The translations under genes were made by a program, and so were the position numbers. 64,000 bases of DNA, taken from positions 5,205-69,204 of the forward strand of contig JALHMT010000004.1 of assembly GCA_022843905.1 (NCBI GenBank), read 5' to 3'. The notes beneath the pieces are model-generated. The model saw nothing but the letters and a program-made list of their open reading frames with translations, was not told where the DNA came from and did not search any database. Below, piece by piece: positions 19,872 through 31,487 of this stretch (position 1 is its first letter; each line of letters opens with the position of its first letter). Origin of the DNA: Rubrivivax sp. (lineage in GTDB: Bacteria > Pseudomonadota > Gammaproteobacteria > Burkholderiales > Burkholderiaceae_C).

Positions 19872-19902
19872 ACGGGTTTGCGACCGTCGATTCCTGAGCC
19901 AT
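19690..19902 (-). CDS. small conserved-looking protein of unknown function, antisense to the 3' end of the 19110 gene
   Basis: 70 aa, ATG at 19902 with a GGAGAT ribosome-binding site. Its N-terminal half has a balanced, structured composition (ANPFMLMMHPEVVLAAMERS, then RLSQLNRHLCRPLDRPIG), unlike shadow frames in this window. It resembles small proteins I recall from Burkholderiales that combine NPF..MMxP, ERSxRL and CRPLD blocks; I cannot verify that match here. The C-terminus is acidic and likely disordered. It overlaps the + strand gene convergently by 182 bp, so both cannot be under free selection there. Confidence 0.6.
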   Translation of the reverse strand: MAQESTVANPFMLMMHPEVVLAAMERSERLSQLNRHLCRPLDRPIGGFPVRDGETTPSDAQRDDDESPDA

Positions 19903-20029
19903 GAACCATCTCCTGTGACACCGATGGGTGTCTATCGGTCAATTTAAGGGCCGATACAGGGTCAAGGCCAGAGGGCTCGCGCCATAAATCCTGTCAGCGG
20001 ACTTCTGACACGAACTTCCGCCCGGGTCC

Positions 20030-20668
20030 TCAGCGTGTCAGCTTGTCCAGCCGGGCAGCCAGGGCCTCGCGGCCGCCTTGCCGCGCATAGTCCGAAGCCC
20101 CCTGCCCGGCTTCGTTGCGCCACTTGGGGTCGGCGCCGCGCGCAATCAGCAGGTCCACCGAGGCCTCGCTGCCATACTTGGCTGCCATCATCAGCGGCGT
20201 CGACTTGATAGGCGAGACAGCGTCGATGCGGGCCCCGCGTTCCAGCAGAAGCGCGACGACGCGTGCTTCGGGTCCGGTAGCGGCGTAGTGCAACGGCGTC
20301 CAGCCGTCCTTGTTGATGCTGCTGCCCTTGCTCACCAAGGCTTGTGCAGCCGCCAGGTTGCCGCGCAGCGCTGCCATCATCAGCGGTGTTTCCCCGACCG
20401 CGTTGGCAGCGTCGACCTTCAGGTTCGGATGCTCCAGCAGCGCGGCCACCGCTGCCGGCGATTCGGCGCGCAAAGCCACGTACAGCGCGATCTGGCCCTT
20501 TTCGTCGGGTGAGTTGGGATCGAAGCCCCGTGCCAGCAGACTGCGGACGGTGCCGCCATCATTGGTGTTCAAGGCCCTGAAAAAGTCGTCGTAAGCGCCA
20601 GCCATCGACACAGAAAAACCAATGCTGGCAAATAGATAGAGCGCAATCTTCAAGGTGCGAGAGAACAT
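20030..20668 (-). CDS. exported ankyrin-repeat protein
   Basis: 212 aa with a signal peptide (LKIALYLFASIGFSVSMAGA, cleavage near 25) and about five ankyrin repeats, for example GETPLMMAALRGNLAAAQALVSKG, then DGWTPLHYAA and STPLMMAAKYGSEASVDLLIARGADP. It probably serves as a periplasmic protein-interaction module; the partner is unknown. It is the last gene of the mltG-tmk-holB-pilZ-tatD series; its ATG is 3 bp after the tatD stop and its AGGAG lies at the tatD stop, so it is co-transcribed with tatD. Confidence 0.87.
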   Translation of the reverse strand: MFSRTLKIALYLFASIGFSVSMAGAYDDFFRALNTNDGGTVRSLLARGFDPNSPDEKGQIALYVALRAESPAAVAALLEHPNLKVDAANAVGETPLMMAALRGNLAAAQALVSKGSSINKDGWTPLHYAATGPEARVVALLLERGARIDAVSPIKSTPLMMAAKYGSEASVDLLIARGADPKWRNEAGQGASDYARQGGREALAARLDKLTR

Positions 20669-20671
20669 GCT

Positions 20672-21466
20672 TTAACTCCTGTCAGAAATTCCGACACGCG
20701 CGAAGAGCGCTTCGAAGTTGGCGCTGGTGGCCACAGCCACCGCTTCCAGCGCCAGACCTTTCAGTTCAGCCAGCCGTGCAGCCACCAGCGGCACCCGGGC
20801 AGGCGTGTTCAGCTTGCCGCGGAAGGGCATGGGGGCCAGATAGGGGCTGTCGGTCTCGATCAGGCATCGGTCGAGCGGCACCATGCGTGCCACCTCGCGC
20901 AACTCTTCGGCATTGCGGAAGGTCAGGATGCCGGAGAACGAGATGTAGAAGCCCAGGTCCAGCGCACGTCGCGCCACGTCCATGGTTTCGGTGAAGCAGT
21001 GGAACACGCCACCGACGCGTCCGCCGCCCTCGGCCGTCAGGACGGCCAGGGTGTCTTCGCTCGCGCTGCGCGTATGGACGACCAGAGGCAGCGCGGTCGT
21101 TCGTGCCGCGTGGATGTGGGCAGCGAAGCGTTCACGCTGCCAGGCCATGTCGGCCACCGTGCGGCCGTTCAGGCGGTAGTAGTCGAGACCGGTTTCCCCG
21201 ATGGCCACCACCCGCTCGCGCTGCGACAGCTCCACGAGTCGCTGGGCTGTCGGTTCGGCAACGCCCTCGTTGTCCGGGTGCACGCCCACGGTGCACCAGA
21301 AGTTGTCGTGCGCCGCGGCCAGGGCCTGTACGCGGTCGAACTCCTCCAGCGTGGTGCAGATGCAGAGCGCGCGGTCGACGCCGGCGGCGGCCATGTCGGC
21401 TCGAATGGTGTCGATCTGCGAATGCAGTTCGGGAAAGCTCAGGTGGCAGTGGGAATCGACGTACAT
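20672..21466 (-). CDS. tatD: TatD family hydrolase (metal-dependent deoxyribonuclease)
   Basis: 264 aa, TIM-barrel metallohydrolase of the TatD/YcfH family. Metal-binding residues: HCH at residues 6-8, Glu in AIGETGLDYY, His in LPLVVHTRS and in FHCFT, and Asp in IETDSPYLAP. It probably corresponds to YcfH, which in E. coli also sits after holB and tmk. Start ATG at 21466 gives the canonical MYVDSHCHL opening. The preceding pilZ ends 54 bp upstream. Confidence 0.93.
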   Translation of the reverse strand: MYVDSHCHLSFPELHSQIDTIRADMAAAGVDRALCICTTLEEFDRVQALAAAHDNFWCTVGVHPDNEGVAEPTAQRLVELSQRERVVAIGETGLDYYRLNGRTVADMAWQRERFAAHIHAARTTALPLVVHTRSASEDTLAVLTAEGGGRVGGVFHCFTETMDVARRALDLGFYISFSGILTFRNAEELREVARMVPLDRCLIETDSPYLAPMPFRGKLNTPARVPLVAARLAELKGLALEAVAVATSANFEALFARVGISDRS

Positions 21467-21520
21467 GGCTCGATGATGGGGCCAGCAACGAGGTTGCGCC
21501 GGAAGGCGCATCCAGCACCT

Positions 21521-21904
21521 TCAGATGGTCTGGGTAGGCTTGGACGACGAGATGCTCGTGCCCAGCAGTTCCTCGATCTTGATCTTCAGTTGCCGCGTCT
21601 TGTCATCGCTGGGGAAGCGCACACCCACGCCCTGCGTGCGGCCGCCCGACGCGTTCACCGGCGTGATCCAGGCCACCTTGCCGGCCACCGGATAGCGCTG
21701 CGGATCGTCGGGCAGTGACAGCAGCAGGTAGATGTCGTCACCCAGCTTGTAGTCGCGCGTGGTCGGGACGAACAGCCCGCCATCGGTCAGCAGCGGCATG
21801 TAGGCCGCATACAGCGCACCCTTTTCCCGGAAGACGAGCTGGATGACGCTCGGCCGCGGCCCCCCCGCGGGCAGGGTCGGGCGCGGCGTCAGGCGATCGT
21901 TCAT
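21521..21904 (-). CDS. pilZ: type IV pilus assembly protein PilZ
   Basis: 127-aa single-domain PilZ. In Pseudomonas and Xanthomonas PilZ is needed for type IV pilus biogenesis and interacts with PilB and FimX rather than binding c-di-GMP. The domain spans about 17-115, with LPDDPQRYPVAGKVAWITP and GVGVRFPSDD. The N-terminal RxxxR c-di-GMP motif is not evident, consistent with the non-binding PilZ type. ATG at 21904 overlaps the holB stop by 4 bases (ATGA). A PilU-like ATPase gene is at 39211, so type IV pili are likely. Confidence 0.92.
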   Translation of the reverse strand: MNDRLTPRPTLPAGGPRPSVIQLVFREKGALYAAYMPLLTDGGLFVPTTRDYKLGDDIYLLLSLPDDPQRYPVAGKVAWITPVNASGGRTQGVGVRFPSDDKTRQLKIKIEELLGTSISSSKPTQTI

Positions 21905-22965
21905 GAAGCCAGTGTAGCGAACGCCGGGCGTGCCGGGCCCCGGTCGTCGGGTGGGGGCGACATCGCGGCGCGCGCTTCGTGCACCAGTGCCTCCAGCAAC
22001 AGGCCTTCACTCCACGGATGCTCCTCGTGCCGCGCCACGCGCGACAGACTGCGCTGCCACTGCAGCAGGGGCCCGATATCGGTCACCCGAGGCAGCGAGG
22101 CAGCCGGAAAGTAGCGCGGCGCGGCGCCCGCCGCGGTGCACAACAGGTCGTGGCACAGACGCTGCAAGGCGTCGATCGAGCGTGGCAGCGGCCAGCCCTG
22201 GAAGCCCGAGGCCTGTCCACGCCCGACGGCCCGGGGCAGGCTCGTCCACACCGCTGCGTCCACGCCCATGCGCGACATCTCCAGCGCCCTCAGCGGCTGC
22301 CCGCCCGTGGCCGCCAGCAATACCTCGGCGCCTTGCACACCCTGGGCTTGCAGCCAGGCCAAGGCCTGCGCGGCGGGCGGATCGGCCAGCACGATCTGCT
22401 GGCAGCGGCTGCGCAAGGTCGGCATCAGGCGGGCCGGGTCGGCAGCCGTCAGCACCAGACGCGCCCCCGCAGGCGGCTCTTCCAGTGTCTTCAGCAGCGC
22501 GTTGGCCGACTGCAGGTTCAGCAGTTCGGCCGGATGCAGCACCACCACCTTGGCGCGGCCGCGCGAATTCGTCTTGGTGATCCAGTCGATGGCGCAGCGC
22601 ACGTCGTCGATGCGAATCTGCCGGCTGGCCTTCTTTCGTTCGCCCTCGCCCGACTCCGGCTTGTCGATGGTCAGCGGCCAGCCGAGTTCCCGCCTGGCCT
22701 CTTCGGGCAGCAGCACCAGCAGGTCGGGGTGCATGTGGGACTGCACCAGGCGACAGGCTTCGCAATGCCCGCAGGGCCGCCGGACCGTCGATGGCTGCAC
22801 CGATTCGCAGAGCCAGGCCTGCGCCAGGGTCAAGGCGAACTCCAGCACACCGCTGCCCGGCGCACCCTTGACCAGCAGGGCGTGCGCCCGCTGCCGCGCC
22901 AGGGTCTCCACCAGGGGCTCCGCCAGCCATGGCAGGGGCAGTTCGCCGTCGGGTCCTACCAGCAA
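21901..22965 (-). CDS. holB: DNA polymerase III subunit delta'
   Basis: Clamp-loader subunit. 354 aa with a degenerate P-loop ([13 protein letters not shown], lacking GKT as usual for delta'), a zinc-binding cluster ([17 protein letters not shown]), and the RFC-like box [18 protein letters not shown]. The TTG at 22965 overlaps the 3' end of tmk by 10 bases. The 4-bp overlap with pilZ downstream gives a tightly packed tmk-holB-pilZ unit. Confidence 0.93.
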   Translation of the reverse strand: MLVGPDGELPLPWLAEPLVETLARQRAHALLVKGAPGSGVLEFALTLAQAWLCESVQPSTVRRPCGHCEACRLVQSHMHPDLLVLLPEEARRELGWPLTIDKPESGEGERKKASRQIRIDDVRCAIDWITKTNSRGRAKVVVLHPAELLNLQSANALLKTLEEPPAGARLVLTAADPARLMPTLRSRCQQIVLADPPAAQALAWLQAQGVQGAEVLLAATGGQPLRALEMSRMGVDAAVWTSLPRAVGRGQASGFQGWPLPRSIDALQRLCHDLLCTAAGAAPRYFPAASLPRVTDIGPLLQWQRSLSRVARHEEHPWSEGLLLEALVHEARAAMSPPPDDRGPARPAFATLAS

Positions 22966-23579
22966 GCGCGACTCTCCAGTACGGCGCAGATGCGATGCCA
23001 GACCTGGTCGATGCCGCCCAGGGCATCGATCCTCGCAAATCGCCCGGGTGCCTGCGCCGCACGTGCCGCATAGCCGGCACGCACGCGTTCGAAGAACGGC
23101 AGATCCTGCTCTTCGAAGCGATCGGGCGCACGCACCGCAGCCCGGCGCTGTGCAGCGATGGTGGCCGGCAGGTCGATCCAGATCGTCAGGTCAGGCTGAC
23201 GCCCCTGCTGCACCCAGGTCTCCAGTGACGCCAGCACCTGGGCGTCCAGACCGCGACCGCCGCCCTGGTAGGCGAAACTCGCGTCGGTGAATCGGTCGCA
23301 CACCACCATGGACCCGCGCGCCAGGGCCGGCTCGATGACCTGGGCCAGATGGTCGCGCCTGGCAGCGAACACCAGCAAGGTCTCGGTGAGCGTGTCCATG
23401 GGCCGGTGCAACACCGCTTCGCGCAGCAGTTCCGCAAGCGGCGTGCCGCCGGGCTCGCGCGTCTGCACGACCTCGTGGCCCCGCTCACGCAGCCATTCGG
23501 ACACGCGCTCGATGTGCGACGACTTGCCGGCGCCGTCGATGCCTTCGAAGCTGATGAAGCGCCCTGCGCGTGCCGTCAC
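22956..23579 (-). CDS. tmk: thymidylate kinase
   Basis: Phosphorylates dTMP to dTDP. 207 aa with P-loop [12 protein letters not shown] (about 11-22), [10 protein letters not shown], the [15 protein letters not shown] dTMP-binding segment, and the lid region. GTG at 23579 overlaps the mltG stop by four bases (GTGA). The gene sits in the familiar mltG-tmk-holB order. Confidence 0.95.
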   Translation of the reverse strand: MTARAGRFISFEGIDGAGKSSHIERVSEWLRERGHEVVQTREPGGTPLAELLREAVLHRPMDTLTETLLVFAARRDHLAQVIEPALARGSMVVCDRFTDASFAYQGGGRGLDAQVLASLETWVQQGRQPDLTIWIDLPATIAAQRRAAVRAPDRFEEQDLPFFERVRAGYAARAAQAPGRFARIDALGGIDQVWHRICAVLESRACW

Positions 23580-24595
23580 CTCGAGCCGCCCCGCTGATAC
23601 TTGTTCACGGCCCGATTATGGTCGGCCAGGTTGCTGCTGAAGACGCTGCTGCCGTCGCCGCGGGCGACGAAGTACAGCGCCTGGGTCGGCTCGGGCCGCA
23701 CGGCGGCACGCAGCGAGGCCAGACCCGGCAGCGCGATCGGCGTCGGGGGCAGGCCGCGGCGCGTGTAGGTGTTGAAGGGCGTGTCGGCCAGCAGGTCGCG
23801 TTTGCGCAGGTTGCCGTCGAAGGCCTCGCCCAGGCCATAGATCACCGTCGGGTCGGTCTGCAGCGGCATGCCGATGCGCAGGCGGTTCACGAACACGCCG
23901 GCCACCTGTCCGCGATCGGCGGCCAGGCCGGTCTCCTTCTCCACGATGGAGGCCAGGGTGAGCGCTTCGTCGATGCTCTTCAAGGGGGTATCTGCCGCAC
24001 GTTCGGCCCAGACTTCGGCCAGACGCCGCTGCATGTGCTGGTGCGCGCGCTTGAGCACGGTGAGATCACTCACGCCGCGGCTGTAGGCGTAGGTGTCGGG
24101 GAAGAAGCGCCCTTCGGCGGCCACGCCCGGGGAGCCGAGCTCGCGCATCAGCTCGGCCTCGCTCAGCATGGCGGTGGATTGCTTGAGGTGGGGCGCACGC
24201 GCCAGTTCGGCCCGCAACTGGCGGAAGGTCCACCCTTCGATGAAGCGCACGGTCTCCAGGGTCTGATCGCCCTGCACCATCTTGTCGAGCAGGCGGCGTG
24301 GCGTGGCGCCACGCTCGATCTCGTAGCTGCCGGCGCGGATGCGCCGCGCCTGGCCCGACCAGCGGAACCACTCGTACAGCACCCTCGCGGGCACCTGGAC
24401 CCCGGCGTCGACCCAGGCCTGGGCCACGGCGGCCGGGTTGGTGCCGGGCTCGATGGACAGCTCGACGCTGGGAGCAGCCAGCGGCAAGGGCCGGTCCAGC
24501 CACCACCAGACGGCAGCCGCCCCGCCCAGCGCGCACAGCAGCGCCGCCGCCAACGAGGCGGCGAACCAGCGTAGCCCTACCGACCTGCCTGCCAT
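23576..24595 (-). CDS. mltG: endolytic murein transglycosylase MltG
   Basis: Inner-membrane lytic transglycosylase that ends nascent glycan strands. 339 aa: one N-terminal membrane anchor (about 8-32, [22 protein letters not shown]), a LysM-like subdomain, and the YceG domain with the catalytic Glu in [10 protein letters not shown]. Also visible: [10 protein letters not shown] and [14 protein letters not shown] at 24595 lies 22 bp from the divergent ygfZ ATG; a shared, compact promoter region is implied. First gene of a six-gene minus-strand run. Confidence 0.95.
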   Translation of the reverse strand: MAGRSVGLRWFAASLAAALLCALGGAAAVWWWLDRPLPLAAPSVELSIEPGTNPAAVAQAWVDAGVQVPARVLYEWFRWSGQARRIRAGSYEIERGATPRRLLDKMVQGDQTLETVRFIEGWTFRQLRAELARAPHLKQSTAMLSEAELMRELGSPGVAAEGRFFPDTYAYSRGVSDLTVLKRAHQHMQRRLAEVWAERAADTPLKSIDEALTLASIVEKETGLAADRGQVAGVFVNRLRIGMPLQTDPTVIYGLGEAFDGNLRKRDLLADTPFNTYTRRGLPPTPIALPGLASLRAAVRPEPTQALYFVARGDGSSVFSSNLADHNRAVNKYQRGGSR

Positions 24596-24617
24596 GGCGC
24601 GTGATGATAATTGCGGC

Positions 24618-25571
24618 ATGAACACCTCCCCTTCCGCCATGGCCGCCCCGACCGGTTCGGTCCGTCTGCTCGACTGGGGCGTGATCCGTGCCCGTGGCGA
24701 CGATGCGCGCAGCTTCCTGCACAGCCAGTTGACGCAGGACGTGCTGCATCTGGAATCGAGCCAGGCGCGCCTGGCAGGCTTCTGCTCGGCCAAGGGTCGG
24801 CTGCAGGCCAGCTTCGTGGTCTGGCGCGATGCCCCCGACGACGTCCTGCTGGCCTGCAGCGCCGACCTGCTGCCTGCGGTCCTGAAGCGCTTGTCGATGT
24901 TCGTGCTGCGTTCGAAGTGCAAGCTCAGCGACGCTTCTGCGGAACTGGCCTTGTACGGGCTGGCGGGTGATGCTGCTGCCGTCTGGCTCGGCGACAGCGC
25001 ACCGCAGGCCCCCTGGGCACGCAGCAACGTGCACGGTGCCACCGTGATCCGCATGCCCGACGCGGGCACGACCGGTGCGCGGGTTGCGCGCTGGCTCGTC
25101 GCCGCCCCCGCTGCAGGCGACGCACCTGCCATGCCCGCGCTCGACGTCGACACCTGGCGCTGGCTGGAAGCGCGCAGCGCCACGGCGCGCATCAGCGCGG
25201 CCACGGCCGAGCAGTTCGTGCCGCAGATGGTCAACTTCGAACTGGTGGGCGGCGTGAACTTCCAGAAGGGCTGCTACCCGGGCCAGGAGGTGGTGGCGCG
25301 CAGCCAGTACCGGGGCACGCTGAAGCGCCGCGGTGCGGTGCTGACCAGCGACCTGCCGCTGCAGCCAGGCCAGGAAGTCTTCCATTCGGCCGACCCGGGG
25401 CAGCCGGCGGGCATGGTGGTGCTGGCGGGCAGCTCGGGCAGCGAACATGCGGCCCTGGTCGAACTGAAGCTGGCGGCGCTGGAAGGCGGCGATCTGCACG
25501 CCGGCAGCGCCGACGGCCCCCTGTTGCGGCCGGCGCCCTTGCCTTACGCCATCCCGCTCGAAGCGCCCTGA
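24618..25571 (+). CDS. ygfZ: folate-binding Fe-S cluster repair protein YgfZ
   Basis: 317-aa GcvT-like tetrahydrofolate-binding protein that supports maturation or repair of certain Fe-S enzymes (for example MiaB). The YgfZ signature KGCYPGQEVVARSQY is present in the C-terminal half, and the N-terminal part has FLHSQLTQDVLHLESSQARL and FCSAKGRLQASFVVWR. ATG at 24618 gives the family N-terminus. Divergent from mltG; convergent with ybbA. Confidence 0.94.
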   Translation: MNTSPSAMAAPTGSVRLLDWGVIRARGDDARSFLHSQLTQDVLHLESSQARLAGFCSAKGRLQASFVVWRDAPDDVLLACSADLLPAVLKRLSMFVLRSKCKLSDASAELALYGLAGDAAAVWLGDSAPQAPWARSNVHGATVIRMPDAGTTGARVARWLVAAPAAGDAPAMPALDVDTWRWLEARSATARISAATAEQFVPQMVNFELVGGVNFQKGCYPGQEVVARSQYRGTLKRRGAVLTSDLPLQPGQEVFHSADPGQPAGMVVLAGSSGSEHAALVELKLAALEGGDLHAGSADGPLLRPAPLPYAIPLEAP

Positions 25572-25638
25572 TCGGCGCTGGCGAACGGCCGGCCCGACGG
25601 CCCGGCAGGTGCCCAGGATCGCAAGGCGGCTGCGCCCT

Positions 25639-26310
<672 letters not shown>

Positions 26311-26350
26311 GCGGGTTGTTGTTCTCGAGAGCCCGGGCAGGCGCCGCTGG

Positions 26351-26983
26351 ATGGCACGGCACTGTAGCCTGCTTGCGCTGGCGGTGTCTGCGGCGGGTGC
26401 CGGGTCCGTACGCGCCCAGGGGGCGCAGCGCAAGCTGCTCATCGTGGGCGACAGTCTGTCGGCCGAGTACGGTCTGCCGCGAGGGACCGGTTGGGTGGCG
26501 CTGCTGGAGCAGCGTCTGGCCCGGGAAAAGCTGCCGGTGACGGTGATCAACGCCAGCATCAGCGGGGACACCACCTCGGGTGGACGCTCTCGCCTGCCTG
26601 CCCTGCTGAAGCAGCACCGTCCCCATGTGGTGCTGATCGAGCTCGGCGGCAACGATGCCCTGCGCGGCCTGCCGCTGCAGATGACCCGCAACAACCTGCT
26701 GGAGATGGCCCGGGCCAGCAAGGCAGCGGGCGCCAAGGTGCTGATCGCCGGCATGCAGGTGCCGCCCAACTATGGCCGGAAGTACAGCGACGACTTCTTC
26801 GCCTTGTTCGCCGACGTGGCCCAGGCCGAGGACACCGCCCTCGTGCCGTTTTTCCTGGCCGGTGTGGCCGACGGCCCGGATGCCGACGCCATGTTCCAGC
26901 CCGACCGCATCCACCCCAAGGCCGAGGCCCACCCGCGCATCCTGGCCACCGTCTGGCCGGTGCTCAGGCCGCTGCTGCGCTGA
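26351..26983 (+). CDS. tesA: arylesterase / thioesterase I-lysophospholipase TesA (SGNH hydrolase)
   Basis: Periplasmic SGNH hydrolase of 210 aa. Signal peptide about 1-22 (ends VRAQ). Block I GDSLSAEYG carries the catalytic Ser, block II is NASISGDTTSGG, block III GGNDALRG, and block V DRIHPKAEAH supplies Asp and His. TesA hydrolyses acyl-CoA thioesters, aryl esters and lysophospholipids. I prefer ATG 26351 over ATG 26309, which would overlap the divergent ybbA start; both are in frame. Confidence 0.92.
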   Translation: MARHCSLLALAVSAAGAGSVRAQGAQRKLLIVGDSLSAEYGLPRGTGWVALLEQRLAREKLPVTVINASISGDTTSGGRSRLPALLKQHRPHVVLIELGGNDALRGLPLQMTRNNLLEMARASKAAGAKVLIAGMQVPPNYGRKYSDDFFALFADVAQAEDTALVPFFLAGVADGPDADAMFQPDRIHPKAEAHPRILATVWPVLRPLLR

Positions 26984-27019
26984 CGCCTGCAGCGGCGCAG
27001 GCCTGGCCCATGCCGTGGC

Positions 27020-28705
27020 TCAGCGCACCAGCTGGCGGTCTCTTTGACCCTCGCGGGACTCCGGCGGCCGCTTGCGGCCGTCGTCGATGTCGGCCTCCCG
27101 CGGGGTGTTTCGCAGGCTGGGCGCCGGTGCACGCGGTGGCCCCGCCGGGCCCACCGCGGGTGCCGTCGGCGCAGCCACGGCCGGCGCGGGCACCGGCGCC
27201 GGGCGCGCGGGAACCACCGGCATCGCAGGCATCACAGGCTGAGCCGGACCCGGTGCAAGTCGCGGCGGCGGCACCTGCCGGCGATCGTCGGGGTCTCGCT
27301 CGCGCCGTCCCCGATCATCGCGCCCCGGTTCGGCCCGCAGTCCCGGCTGGACGAGACCGGGCGCAGGCGTCTCGATGCGCACCGGCACCGGCGCGCGCCC
27401 GCCGGGTTCGCGCAACGACGGCGACGGACCTTCACGAACCGTGGGACTGCGCACCGGCGCATCGAAACGCCGATCAGGGCGGCTTCGCGACACCGGCACG
27501 GCAGGCCGAAGCACGTCCTGCGAGATCACCGTCACGCCGTTGGGCACCCCCTGGTTGCCGTACATGATCGGGCCGGTGGGCAGCGGCCGCGGCCTGGGGT
27601 GGCGTTCGCGTGGCTCAGGGTTGACACGGTCCACCCAGCGCGGCGCGGCGTGGAAGTGCGGCACGTAATGCTCGTGCGGTGCCAGCGGCACCCAGCTTCG
27701 CCCGGGCAGGCTGCGCCCGCCGCCGATGCTGATGGAGATGCCTACCGAAGGCCCGCCGATCCATCCCACCAGGGCGGGCGCGAAGACGGGCCGTGCCACG
27801 TAGCTGCCCGGTGCCCATGCCCAGTGGCCGCGCCAGTGCACCCAGCGGCCGTAGTGGAAAGGGGCGAAACCCCAAGGCTGCTGGTCGACCCAGGTCCAGC
27901 CCCAGGGGCGCAGCCAGACCCATTGGCCGAAACGGTAGGGTGCCCAGTCGGACTGCACCCCTATGGGCACCCACAGGGCCCCGTACTCCGGATGGCGATC
28001 CCAGCGCCCGTGGCGGTCGAGGTCTTCCATGCCCGTCATCTCCGGCGACACATGGCGCGACGCCGCGCTGCGCTCTTCCTGGCGGTCTTCGCTGGCCACC
28101 CAGGTCGACAGTGCATCCTCGGGAAGGGCCGACCAGCGGTGCTGCACGCCGGCCTGTGCGCTGGTGCGCCACAGCTCCATGCGCTGGCCGCTGGCGATGG
28201 GGAAGCTCTCCGACTCGTCGACCAGCAGTTCGCCGCGCCAGGCGCCGGCCCAGGTGGTGTCGTCGAGACGGTCGATGCGGTAGTGCCCGGCGCGCAGCGG
28301 CTTCAGACGCACCTCGGGTGTGCGCAGCCAGGTCTCTTCGGCCGATTTGCGGGAGCGCACGCGCAGCGCGACGCTGCCGCTCAGCAACTGGAAGGCCAGG
28401 CGTTCGTCGTCCAGCCTTTCGATTTCGAGCTCGCTGCCGCTTGCCAGGCGCAGCACGGTCGACCCGATGCGCAGATCGGCCCGACCATCGCGGGCCGTGG
28501 AGATGCGGTCGCCGCTGGTGAGGGGCCGGTTGCGCAGTGCGGCGGTCCAGTCGCCCTCTTCCTGGTCGAAGACCCAGACCGTGCCGTTGAAGTCAGCCAG
28601 GCGACCGACGCGGCCCGGCGGATCTTCCTGCGCCGTCGCGGCGCCGCCCAAGAGCACCAGGCACATCGCCAGCCAGGCCTGCCTGTACCACCGCCAGATC
28701 TTCAT
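27020..28705 (-). CDS. exported FecR-like / DUF6600 protein with proline- and tryptophan-rich segments
   Basis: 561 aa. Signal peptide (about 1-25, AMCLVLLGGAATAQ), then a FecR-like domain (about 30-140: GDRISTARDGRADLRIGSTV, SGSVALRVRSR). A central WxP-type region (about 250-330) is dense in Trp, Gly and Tyr (VWLRPWGWTWVDQQPWGF, HWRGHWAWAPG), typical of DUF6600. The C-terminal third is low-complexity Pro/Arg/Ala, probably disordered or cell-surface. Role unknown; FecR here is likely a peptidoglycan or ligand-binding module rather than an iron regulator, since no fecI gene is near. ATG 28705 has AGGAG upstream. Confidence 0.82.
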   Translation of the reverse strand: MKIWRWYRQAWLAMCLVLLGGAATAQEDPPGRVGRLADFNGTVWVFDQEEGDWTAALRNRPLTSGDRISTARDGRADLRIGSTVLRLASGSELEIERLDDERLAFQLLSGSVALRVRSRKSAEETWLRTPEVRLKPLRAGHYRIDRLDDTTWAGAWRGELLVDESESFPIASGQRMELWRTSAQAGVQHRWSALPEDALSTWVASEDRQEERSAASRHVSPEMTGMEDLDRHGRWDRHPEYGALWVPIGVQSDWAPYRFGQWVWLRPWGWTWVDQQPWGFAPFHYGRWVHWRGHWAWAPGSYVARPVFAPALVGWIGGPSVGISISIGGGRSLPGRSWVPLAPHEHYVPHFHAAPRWVDRVNPEPRERHPRPRPLPTGPIMYGNQGVPNGVTVISQDVLRPAVPVSRSRPDRRFDAPVRSPTVREGPSPSLREPGGRAPVPVRIETPAPGLVQPGLRAEPGRDDRGRRERDPDDRRQVPPPRLAPGPAQPVMPAMPVVPARPAPVPAPAVAAPTAPAVGPAGPPRAPAPSLRNTPREADIDDGRKRPPESREGQRDRQLVR

Positions 28706-28844
28706 GGACTGCTCCTGCGGCCACGCCGGCGCCCGATGGGCTTCACGGACCGACTGCCTGTGCAACGGCCTCAGCATGGGGCCGGACGACAGCCGGCTTG
28801 TAAAGCTTCTGTGAGGAATGGTTTCTGCGACGGAAATCGGACGT

Positions 28845-29381
28845 TCAGTCGTCGCTGGCAGGATCGAGCTCGGGAAACAGCACGCTGGTGTAGCCGAACT
28901 GGGTGAAGTCACGCATGCGGGTGGGGTAGAGGCGCCCGATCAGGTGATCGCACTCGTGCTGCACCACGCGCGCATGAAAACCGTCGGCCTCGCGCACCAG
29001 CGCCTGGCCGGTGGGGTCGACACCTTCGTAGCGTATGCGCTGCCAGCGTGGCACCTTGCCGCGCAGCCCGGGCACCGACAGGCAGCCCTCCCAGCCGTCT
29101 TCCTCGGCGTCGGACAGCGGCGTGATCACGGGGTTGATGAGCACGGTGCGCGGCACCGGCGGCGCGTCGCGGTAGCGCTCGTTGCGCTCGAAGCCGAAGA
29201 TCACGAGTTGCAGGTCGACGCCGATCTGCGGCGCGGCCAGGCCGGCGCCGTTGGCGGCTTCCATGGTCTCGAACATGTCGGCGATGAGCCGGTTCAGCTC
29301 GGGCGTGCCGAACTCGCGCACCGGCTGGGCGACGCGCAGCAGGCGCGGATCGCCCATCTTCAGGATCTCGTGAACGGCCAT
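28845..29381 (-). CDS. def: peptide deformylase
   Basis: Removes the formyl group from nascent N-termini. 178 aa with the three PDF motifs: [10 protein letters not shown] (about 46-55), EGCLSVPG (about 97) and QHECDHLIG (about 140-148), whose Cys and two His bind the metal. ATG at 29381. It lies 39 bp downstream of ligA on the same strand. No fmt gene is adjacent, unlike the common def-fmt pair, so this may be a second deformylase. Confidence 0.95.
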   Translation of the reverse strand: MAVHEILKMGDPRLLRVAQPVREFGTPELNRLIADMFETMEAANGAGLAAPQIGVDLQLVIFGFERNERYRDAPPVPRTVLINPVITPLSDAEEDGWEGCLSVPGLRGKVPRWQRIRYEGVDPTGQALVREADGFHARVVQHECDHLIGRLYPTRMRDFTQFGYTSVLFPELDPASDD

Positions 29382-29420
29382 GGTGCTTGCCCGGGCGGGC
29401 GCTGGGATCGAGGGCTTCGA

Positions 29421-31487
<2,067 letters not shown>

